Source: Clostridia bacterium (GTDB lineage Bacteria; Bacillota_A; Clostridia; Oscillospirales; Acutalibacteraceae). From it: DNA of 6,285 nt. Position 1 is the stretch's first letter. The number at the start of each line of letters is the position of its first letter. Under the pieces are notes generated by a model, which saw only the letters and a list, made by a program, of their open reading frames with translations, was not told where the DNA came from and ran no database searches. Positions 1 to 4,606 of the stretch are shown here, in pieces. The DNA is taken from positions 1-6,285 of the forward strand of contig JAFYOA010000328.1 in the NCBI GenBank assembly GCA_017547865.1. Reading direction: 5' to 3'. Both the position numbers and the translations under genes were made by a program.

Positions 1-252
1 ATGCGAAACCTGGCTGCTTCTTTGGGAATTGATGAAGTGAAACAGCAGGGCAATTCGCTGCTGCTGTTCAAGCAGAACATCGACATGAAGGAAGTCAGCG
101 CCCTGGTGGCCGCCATGAAAGGCCGGGTCATGCTCAGCGTGGGCAGCCGGCCGTACATCAGCGTGGCGCTCTCCGGAAAAGAACCCCTGGAGGTACTGGA
201 AGACACCCTGCAGACCATGCAGGAGATCCACAAAGGCCTTTCTGAAAAATAA
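1..252 (+). CDS. mfd: Transcription-repair coupling factor Mfd, C-terminal end (partial)
   Basis: This is the 3' end of mfd, whose ATP-dependent DNA translocase product removes RNA polymerase stalled at DNA lesions and recruits the UvrA excision-repair machinery. Only the last 83 residues are present. They match the extreme C-terminal TRCF domain (the autoinhibitory, UvrA-masking end): a helix followed by a 'LGIDEVKQQGNSLLLF' strand, then an 'IDMKEV..LVAAMKGRVMLSVGSRPYISV' stretch, which is the family's usual ending. The full protein is normally about 1100-1180 residues, so the ATG at base 1 is almost certainly an internal methionine and the gene is cut by the window edge. No ribosome site can be assessed for it. 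The stop TAA is at 250-252, with a terminator hairpin 13 bases later, so the downstream gene is probably a separate unit. The helicase and RNA-polymerase-binding domains are outside the window. Confidence 0.88.
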   Translation: MRNLAASLGIDEVKQQGNSLLLFKQNIDMKEVSALVAAMKGRVMLSVGSRPYISVALSGKEPLEVLEDTLQTMQEIHKGLSEK

Positions 253-265
253 AACCAATTATTTT

Positions 266-298
266 GCCGCAGACCCTTGCAAGGTCTGCGGCTTTCGG
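266..298 (+). terminator. Rho-independent terminator of mfd
   Basis: A perfect 10-bp GC-rich stem (266-275 GCCGCAGACC with 283-292 GGTCTGCGGC) closes a 7-base loop (276-282) and is followed by a short, interrupted T tract (TTTCGGTT). It starts 13 bases after the mfd stop. The weak T tract suggests some read-through is possible. Confidence 0.75.
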
Positions 299-305
299 TT
301 ATTAT
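277..305 (+). promoter_or_regulatory. Candidate sigma-A promoter for the DUF4091 gene
   Basis: TTGCAA (277-282, 4 of 6 to TTGACA) and TATTAT (300-305, 5 of 6 to TATAAT) are separated by exactly 17 bases. Transcription would start near 312, about 40 bases before the ATG at 353. The -35 element lies in the loop of the mfd terminator and the spacer in its 3' arm, so the two signals overlap. This is a motif match by eye and is unproven. Confidence 0.35.
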
Positions 306-321
306 GGTGGCAGAAAAGAAA

Positions 322-344
322 AACGCCTGCGGGCGTTCAGGAGG
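322..344 (+). promoter_or_regulatory. Leader hairpin and ribosome binding site of the DUF4091 gene
   Basis: AGGAGG (339-344) is a full consensus Shine-Dalgarno sequence 8 bases before the ATG at 353, which fixes that start. Immediately upstream a 6-bp hairpin (322-327 AACGCC with 332-337 GGCGTT, loop TGCG) ends one base before the site. It could stabilise the 5' end of the message or tune ribosome loading; that role is inferred only from position. Confidence 0.55.
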
Positions 345-352
345 AACTGTAT

Positions 353-2026
353 ATGAGCAACGAACTTTTCCTTTCCAGAATCACCTCTTCTCTGGAAAAA
401 TGCTTTATTGACGATCCCGTTGAACTGCACCCGGTAATGGAGAAAGCCTCCATGCTGCGCAACGAGCGGTTCAGCTTCCAGCTGGTTTGCCGCGATCTGC
501 GGATGATCCATCCCGGCCAGTCTTATATCAAGGTGGAGATCGATTCTCCTTTGGCCGACGCCCTGACCCTGCGCACCGTGGAGCAGATGGCCACCATGAT
601 GCCTGTGTATGTGCTGCACCACGACGATAACTACCTGCGCACCCAGCCCGGCCTGTACCCAGACCTGCTGCTCCCCCTGCGCTACGGCGGCCAGCTGCGC
701 ACCCTGCCCAACGTCACCTGCGCCATGTGGGTGGATGTGGAAAAAGAAGGCGGCCTGCCGGCCGGTACGCATCCCATCACCATCCGCCTGACCGATGCCG
801 GAACCGGCGAACTGCTGGCAGAAAACACCCTGCAGCTTACCGTGGTGGCCGCAGACCTGCCCAAGCAGACCACCCTGTGCACCCAGTGGTTCCATTCCGA
901 CTGCCTGGCCAGTTACTACAATGTGGAAGTTTTCAGCGAAGAGCACTGGCGCATTATTGAAAACTTTGTGCGCATGGCAGCCAAAAACGGCCAGAACATG
1001 CTGCTCACCCCCATTGTAACCCCGCCGCTGGATACCAAAGTGGGCGGCGAACGCCCCACCGTGCAGCTGCTGGATATTACGCTGAACAACGGCGAATACA
1101 GCTTCGGCTTTGAACGCTTTGACCGCTGGGTGGAAATGGCCCACCGCTGCGGCATTACCCATTTTGAAATTGCCCATCTCTTCACCCAGTGGGGCGCTGC
1201 CCATGCTCCCAAGGTAATGGCCACCGTAGACGGCGAGTACAAGCGCATCTTCGGCTGGGATACGGATGCCATTGGCCCGGAATACACCGCCTACCTGAAC
1301 GCCATGCTGCCCGCCCTGATCGCCCACCTGCGTGAACTGGGCATTGCAGACAACTGCGTATTCCATATTTCCGACGAGCCCAACCCCTCTGTGCTGGATG
1401 CTTACATGGCCGCCCGCAACATCGCCGCTCCTCTGCTGAAGGGCTTTACTGTGATGGATGCCCTTTCCAACGTGGAATTCTATAAATCCGGCGCGGTGGA
1501 GCATCCCGTTCCCGCCAACAACCATATCGAACCCTTCCTGGCGGAGAACATTCCCGACCTGTGGACCTACTACTGCTGCAGCCAGAATACCGACGTAGCC
1601 AACCGCTTTGTGGCCATGCCCGCCTACCGTAACCGCGTGCTGGGCGTGCAGATGTACAAGCACAACATCGTCGGCTTCCTGCAGTGGGGCTATAACTTCT
1701 ACTACAGCCAGTATTCCTGCGACCAGCTGGAACCCTACGCTGCCAACGATGGCTACGGCTTTGCCCCTGCCGGCGATACCTACATTGTGTACCCCGGCCA
1801 GAACGGCACCCCCAATTCCTCCATGCGTCTGCCTGTTTTTGCCGATGTATTCCAGGATATCCGCGCCCTGCAGCTGTGTGAACAGCTCATCGGCCGCGAC
1901 GCCGTACTGGCGATGATTGAAGAAGGCTGCGACGAACCGCTGAGCTTCTCCAAATATCCTCACGATGCCGCCTGGCTGCTGAACCTGCGCGAAAAAGTAA
2001 ACGCCGCCATCGCCGCCAACATCTGA
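353..2026 (+). CDS. DUF4091 / GH123-like putative glycoside hydrolase
   Basis: The 557-residue product has the layout of DUF4091 proteins, which are related to GH123 beta-N-acetylgalactosaminidases. A beta-rich N-terminal region (about 1-168) leads into a probable TIM barrel (about 175-435), then the DUF4091 C-terminal region with GFLQWGYNFYY (441-451), YIVYPGQNG (477-485) and SSMRLPVFADVFQD (489-502), the family's usual W-x-Y, VYPG and R-x-x-x-x-x-D-x-x-x-D positions. The barrel carries FHISDEP with D341-E342. GH123 enzymes use such an Asp-Glu pair in substrate-assisted hydrolysis of N-acetyl-hexosaminides, so this pair is the candidate catalytic site; the real substrate is unknown. There is no signal peptide or membrane segment, so a cytoplasmic enzyme acting on imported oligosaccharides is most likely. 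The AGGAGG site supports the start. The gene stands alone, with its own terminator, and converges on the PL22-like gene. The family call is fairly secure; the activity is not. Confidence 0.8.
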   Translation: MSNELFLSRITSSLEKCFIDDPVELHPVMEKASMLRNERFSFQLVCRDLRMIHPGQSYIKVEIDSPLADALTLRTVEQMATMMPVYVLHHDDNYLRTQPGLYPDLLLPLRYGGQLRTLPNVTCAMWVDVEKEGGLPAGTHPITIRLTDAGTGELLAENTLQLTVVAADLPKQTTLCTQWFHSDCLASYYNVEVFSEEHWRIIENFVRMAAKNGQNMLLTPIVTPPLDTKVGGERPTVQLLDITLNNGEYSFGFERFDRWVEMAHRCGITHFEIAHLFTQWGAAHAPKVMATVDGEYKRIFGWDTDAIGPEYTAYLNAMLPALIAHLRELGIADNCVFHISDEPNPSVLDAYMAARNIAAPLLKGFTVMDALSNVEFYKSGAVEHPVPANNHIEPFLAENIPDLWTYYCCSQNTDVANRFVAMPAYRNRVLGVQMYKHNIVGFLQWGYNFYYSQYSCDQLEPYAANDGYGFAPAGDTYIVYPGQNGTPNSSMRLPVFADVFQDIRALQLCEQLIGRDAVLAMIEEGCDEPLSFSKYPHDAAWLLNLREKVNAAIAANI

Positions 2027-2046
2027 TTTTAAACACATATAAAACG

Positions 2047-2082
2047 AAGCCGGAAGAGCAATTCTTCCGGCTTTTGCATTTT
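2047..2082 (+). terminator. Strong terminator after the DUF4091 gene
   Basis: A perfect 11-bp stem (2047-2057 AAGCCGGAAGA with 2063-2073 TCTTCCGGCTT) and a 5-base loop (2058-2062) are followed by TTTT-GCA-TTTT. It begins 20 bases after the stop codon. This is a textbook intrinsic terminator. Confidence 0.9.
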
Positions 2083-2094
2083 AGAAACAGAGGA

Positions 2095-2188
2095 GTATGG
2101 TAAAAGTTTCGTCGACCTTTTCAAAGGTCGTAGGGTGTCGGGGCAGAGCCCTGACACGTCCGTCGCAACGGGCGGAATACTTTTATAC
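2095..2188. repeat. Multibranched hairpin element (closing stem around three hairpins)
   Basis: A 7-bp closing stem (2101-2107 TAAAAGT with 2179-2185 ACTTTTA, extendable by GTA 2095-2097 / TAC 2186-2188 across a 3-base bulge) encloses three consecutive hairpins. Hairpin A is CGACCTT 2113-2119 with AAGGTCG 2124-2130. Hairpin B is a 10-bp stem, GTGTCGGGGC 2135-2144 with GCCCTGACAC 2148-2157, containing one G-T pair and an AGA loop. Hairpin C is CCGT 2160-2163 with ACGG 2168-2171. The predicted form is a four-way junction. It lies between two convergent genes, after the DUF4091 terminator. I infer a dispersed intergenic repeat or a structured RNA. The type resembles intergenic elements I associate with Oscillospirales genomes, but that is a memory and not a search result. 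Confidence 0.55.
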
Positions 2189-2211
2189 GCCAAAAGGGCA
2201 GGAAGGGTGAA

Positions 2212-2238
2212 TGAAAAGGCTCCGGTGGAGCATTTTCA
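2212..2238. repeat. Hairpin D of the intergenic array
   Basis: 2212-2223 (TGAAAAGGCTCC) pairs with 2227-2238 (GGAGCATTTTCA) across a GGT loop, giving 11 of 12 pairs with one G-A mismatch. It belongs to the same array as the multibranched element upstream and abuts the next hairpin with one base between them. It has no T tract, so it is not a standard terminator. Confidence 0.6.
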
Positions 2239-2239
2239 G

Positions 2240-2271
2240 AGGGGAACCCACCCGCTGGGAGGGATTCCCCT
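2240..2271. repeat. Hairpin E of the intergenic array
   Basis: A long, strong stem: AGGGGAA 2240-2246 with TTCCCCT 2265-2271, continuing inward through CCC-A-CCC 2247-2253 with GGG-A-GGG 2257-2263 around a GCT loop. It has 13 pairs, one A-A mismatch and one bulged A at 2264. The A-rich bases after it (TAAAATAAAG) give no T tract on the plus strand. Read on the minus strand, the 3' flank of the stem also lacks a T run. This argues for a structural or repeat role and against termination. Confidence 0.6.
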
Positions 2272-2322
2272 AAAATAAAGGAGCTAAAAAATCCTACAGT
2301 CCGTATCCGACGTAGTCTATGC

Positions 2323-2409
2323 GTTGAAAAAAGTTGATCAAAGCTTTTACATCACACGGCAGGTTTTTGTTTTATGTAAACTTCACACTTCCCGTTTTCA
2401 ACTTTCAAC
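2323..2409. repeat. Nested imperfect inverted repeat at the 3' end of the PL22-like gene
   Basis: The outer arms GTTGA...AGTTGA (2323-2337) and TCAACTTTCAAC (2398-2409) are roughly complementary. Inside them AAG..TTTACAT (2341-2352) pairs with ATGTAAACTT (2374-2383) with a 2-base bulge. The right outer arm overlaps the last codons and stop of the minus-strand PL22-like gene. On the minus strand the inner hairpin is followed within about 10 bases by a run of six T (complement of 2327-2332), so it may serve as a weak terminator for the prmA operon. The stem is AT-rich, so confidence is low. The rest of 2272-2397 shows nothing else I can support. Confidence 0.35.
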
Positions 2410-3567
2410 TTCCTGTGCCGGCACCGCACAGGAACGCACTTCCAGCTTGCCGCTGGCATCCGTTGTGTAGAAAATCCGTTTGCAGTCCGGGCTGAAGCTG
2501 GGGTGCGGATGCGAATCCTGAATGCTCCAGCTGGTATCGTGCCGCTCCAGCGGAATCCATTCCAGCGTGCCTTTTTCCCAATCGGGCTTCACCACGGTGA
2601 TCCACCGGGCGCCGGAATCGATGTTTTCTGCCAGTTCGCACTGTTTTTCTTCCGGGTAATAGTAACCGTCGCTTACCAGCAGGCCGTTTTCTGCAATGTT
2701 AAAGTGCCCGTAATGGCGGTAGGCTTCCGGCAAGGTGATCTCAACGATCTTGCCGGTGGAAACTTCCAGCCGGCCCACAAAATTGCGCTTATCTTTTGCA
2801 AAATCACCGTGGTAAATGATATATTCTCCGTCCGGTGACCATACTTCGTGGCACACCCAATCGTGAATGCTGCGGCCTTCATCGATGGAACGCAGGGCAC
2901 GGTGGTACTTTCCGTTCCACAGCCACATACGGCGCACACCGCCAAAAGAAGCCCACTCGTGGTTGTACATGATCCACTCATTGTTTTTAGGGTGGAACTG
3001 CGCATGGGTGATCCAGGCATTCGGCACGGTTTCGCACAGCACCTGCTCGCCGGTTTCCGTATCAAACACCCGCAGCCAAGAGCAAAGCCCTTCGTGCTGA
3101 ATCCGCTCATCGATGTTGCCGGTGAATTTAGGATACGCCGCGCCCCGGGTCTCCACAGAATCCAGCACACGGGCATCGGTGGTGGGCATCACCACACGGG
3201 TGCCGTCGGCACTCACATGCATATAGGCGGTGGTAATGTTCTGCGGCAGGGTGCACAGCACACGCAAAGTACCGTCTTTTTCGCCGCAGTACAGCTTGTC
3301 GTCCATGCAGAAAAATACCCGGGCGTTCTTTTTATCCAGGCACACCGTGGCCTTGCCCAGGCCCTTGCCCGGCAAGCCGCAGGAGTACACCCCGTTTTCG
3401 TTGTGGGTGATCTGCGTAATCTTCCCCGTGGCGAAATCTTTGTAAAACACGTTGGGGTTGTTGTTTTCTTCCCCAATGAAAAACAGGCCTTCGCCGTCTT
3501 CCGGGCAACTGGGGGTAATAAAATACAGATGCTGGCAATCAAACGCCAGGTTCACGCCGTAGTCCAT
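2398..3567 (-). CDS. ogl: Oligogalacturonate lyase-like protein (PL22 family, beta-propeller)
   Basis: The 389-residue product matches polysaccharide lyase family 22 (Pectate_lyase22), cytoplasmic seven-bladed beta-propellers of about 388 residues. These cleave short, often unsaturated, oligogalacturonates by beta-elimination to 5-keto-4-deoxyuronate. The signature IQDSHPHPSFSPD (349-361) holds Q350, H353 and H355, the spacing of the Mn2+ ligands in the characterised Yersinia enzyme. H288 in YRHYGHFN (283-290) is the likely fourth ligand, and H240 in CHEVWSPDG (239-247) the likely catalytic base. Repeated blade strands (SADGTR 119-124, WSPDGEY 243-249, FSPDCKR 358-364) fit the propeller. The N-terminus starts at the first-blade region and lacks the short lead-in of some homologues. 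There is no signal peptide. AGGGAGGAAA (3573-3582, minus) sits at good spacing before the ATG. The start is 24 bp downstream of the prmA stop, so the two are probably co-transcribed. An older-style annotation might say only TolB/PD40 propeller; the exact substrate is inferred. Confidence 0.82.
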   Translation of the reverse strand: MDYGVNLAFDCQHLYFITPSCPEDGEGLFFIGEENNNPNVFYKDFATGKITQITHNENGVYSCGLPGKGLGKATVCLDKKNARVFFCMDDKLYCGEKDGTLRVLCTLPQNITTAYMHVSADGTRVVMPTTDARVLDSVETRGAAYPKFTGNIDERIQHEGLCSWLRVFDTETGEQVLCETVPNAWITHAQFHPKNNEWIMYNHEWASFGGVRRMWLWNGKYHRALRSIDEGRSIHDWVCHEVWSPDGEYIIYHGDFAKDKRNFVGRLEVSTGKIVEITLPEAYRHYGHFNIAENGLLVSDGYYYPEEKQCELAENIDSGARWITVVKPDWEKGTLEWIPLERHDTSWSIQDSHPHPSFSPDCKRIFYTTDASGKLEVRSCAVPAQEVES

Positions 3568-3591
3568 AGCGGTTTCCTCCCTGCAAAGCGT

Positions 3592-4518
3592 TTACTCTGC
3601 GATTTTGGCAGCCAAAGCCACCCAGCCCTTTTCTTCAAAACGATCGGTCACGGTAAAGCCGGCGGCATCCAGGGCTGCCAGCACATCCGCTTCACGGGTA
3701 TCGATGATGCCGCTCATCAGATATACGGTATGGGGCTTCATAAAGTTCTTCACATCTTTGGTGAGAATGCAGATGATATCGGCCACAATGTTGGCCACGA
3801 TGATATCGTAGGTACCGCTCACCTTATCGGTCAGGTCGCCGCAAATACCCACAAAGCGGTCTTCCACGTGGTTGCGCTGGGCATTTTCTTCGGCGGTCTT
3901 CACAGCCAGGGGGTCAATGTCCACACCAACGGCATCTTTGGCGCCCAGCAGAATGGCCGCCACCGAGAGAATACCGCTGCCGCAGCCCACGTCCAGCACG
4001 TTTTCGCCGCCCTTGGTGTATTTTTCCAGCAACTCCATGCACAGGCGGGTGGTCTCGTGGGTACCGGTGCCAAAGGCCAGGCCAGGTTCGAGATCCAGCA
4101 CCACGCGGCCTTCCACATCTTCCGCTTCTTCCCAAATGGGGCGGATCAGCAGCTTTTCACCCACGGGAATGGGCTTGAAATATTTCTTCCAGTTATTGAT
4201 CCAGTCTTCCTTCACGCAGCGATCCAGCGCGATCTCGTTCCAGATGCCCGCAGCAGTGTAGCGTTCCTGCAGAAAAGCCACTGCTTCCTGAGGATTTTCT
4301 TCCGGGCTGATGTACACATGGATCCAGGCATGGGCACGGTCTTTGGCCAGCAGATCTTCATCGATAAGATCGATGTGCGCGATCTCCATGGCCTCTTCTT
4401 CTAAGTTCGAGTAATCTTCCATATAAATGCCGTAGGGGACCACCATCTGTGCGATGTCGGCGGCCGCATCGGCGTTTTCAGCATCCACGGTGATGATAAC
4501 TTCGGTCCAGTCTTCCAT
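3592..4518 (-). CDS. prmA: Ribosomal protein L11 methyltransferase PrmA
   Basis: PrmA uses S-adenosylmethionine to trimethylate lysines and the N-terminus of ribosomal protein L11 in the cytoplasm. The 308-residue product, close to the family norm of about 290-315, has an N-terminal substrate-recognition domain (about 1-100). The methyltransferase fold follows, with GTGTHETT (150-157, the PrmA signature, usually HPTT), SAM motif I LDVGCGSG (175-182), the acidic VDIDP (199-203), VANIVADII (241-249) and the closing SGII (269-272) and GWVAL (298-302). I chose the ATG at 4518. AGGAG (4526-4530) lies 7 bases upstream, and the product then begins MEDWTEV, like known PrmA proteins. An in-frame ATG at 4551 would add 11 residues, but it has no ribosome site and overlaps a -10 box. 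The gene leads an apparent operon with the PL22-like gene. PrmA is often beside rsmE or dnaJ, and neither is here. Confidence 0.95.
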   Translation of the reverse strand: MEDWTEVIITVDAENADAAADIAQMVVPYGIYMEDYSNLEEEAMEIAHIDLIDEDLLAKDRAHAWIHVYISPEENPQEAVAFLQERYTAAGIWNEIALDRCVKEDWINNWKKYFKPIPVGEKLLIRPIWEEAEDVEGRVVLDLEPGLAFGTGTHETTRLCMELLEKYTKGGENVLDVGCGSGILSVAAILLGAKDAVGVDIDPLAVKTAEENAQRNHVEDRFVGICGDLTDKVSGTYDIIVANIVADIICILTKDVKNFMKPHTVYLMSGIIDTREADVLAALDAAGFTVTDRFEEKGWVALAAKIAE

Positions 4519-4525
4519 TGCGATT

Positions 4526-4530
4526 CTCCT
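4526..4530 (-). promoter_or_regulatory. Ribosome binding site that fixes the prmA start
   Basis: On the minus strand TAAGGAGAA places AGGAG 7 bases before the ATG at 4518. The alternative upstream ATG at 4551 has only an AT-rich stretch before it. Confidence 0.85.
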
Positions 4531-4549
4531 TACAGAAATTGATACATTC

Positions 4550-4578
4550 ATTATAGCGGATTTTTCTCAAAAAAGAAA
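4550..4578 (-). promoter_or_regulatory. Candidate prmA operon promoter
   Basis: The minus strand has a perfect TATAAT (4550-4555). Seventeen bases upstream the -35 position is only TTTCTT (4573-4578), so the match is one-sided and the promoter may need an activator or an AT-rich upstream region. Transcription would start near 4543, giving a leader of about 25 bases and leaving the 4551 ATG outside the message. Confidence 0.5.
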
Positions 4579-4583
4579 GCCGC
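4556..4583. promoter_or_regulatory. Imperfect inverted repeat in the prmA / flippase divergent region
   Basis: GCGG (4556-4559) and CCGC (4580-4583) flank T-rich and A-rich inner arms (4561-4565 with 4574-4578, one G-T pair). The repeat directly abuts the prmA -10 box and fills its spacer. On the plus strand it is followed by TTTTT (4584-4588), like a small attenuator ahead of the flippase gene. It could be an operator, a weak terminator or chance in AT-rich DNA. I found no convincing -10 for the flippase gene; TTGATA (4539-4544) is a possible -35 only. Confidence 0.3.
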
Positions 4584-4606
4584 TTTTTCACCGGGAGCCG
4601 AAACAC

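Noticed and set aside
302..2038. A 578-codon open frame on the minus strand covering the whole DUF4091 gene
   Set aside because: The plus-strand gene has clear family motifs, a consensus ribosome site and a terminator. The antisense frame is low in complexity (rich in G, V, H, Q), matches no family, and is expected where GC-rich codon use avoids the codons that read as stops on the opposite strand.
2097..2210. A 37-codon open frame inside the hairpin array (ATG 2097, TGA 2208-2210)
   Set aside because: The AGGAG before it is only one base from the ATG, too close to work well, and the frame runs through hairpins A-C whose sequence is explained by base pairing. A test would be purifying selection on the frame among copies.
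2095..2271. CRISPR array or insertion sequence in the 2083-2397 gap
   Set aside because: The hairpins differ from one another and are not regularly spaced direct repeats. No transposase frame, terminal inverted repeats with target duplication, or tRNA-like fold could be identified.
2211..2273. A 20-codon open frame directly after it (ATG 2211, TAA 2271-2273), giving an Arg- and Trp-rich peptide
   Set aside because: It spans hairpins D and E almost exactly, so the repeat structure accounts for the sequence. The purine-rich stretch ahead of it ends only three bases from the ATG. Such peptides are typical spurious translations of intergenic repeats.
2299..2326. Possible small stem near ACGTAG / TATGCGT
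   Set aside because: Only about five pairs including a G-T pair, with no T tract or neighbouring signal; not distinguishable from chance.
2848..4404. A 518-codon plus-strand open frame lying across both the PL22-like gene and prmA
   Set aside because: It is antisense to two well-supported genes, crosses their intergenic gap, and its translation is a repetitive H/G/V-rich string with no recognisable domain.
4454..4606. N-terminal extension of the flippase frame to an ATG at 4454
   Set aside because: It would overlap the prmA coding region on the other strand and adds 51 residues not typical of the family. The ATG at 4607 has its own ribosome site and gives the expected N-terminus.
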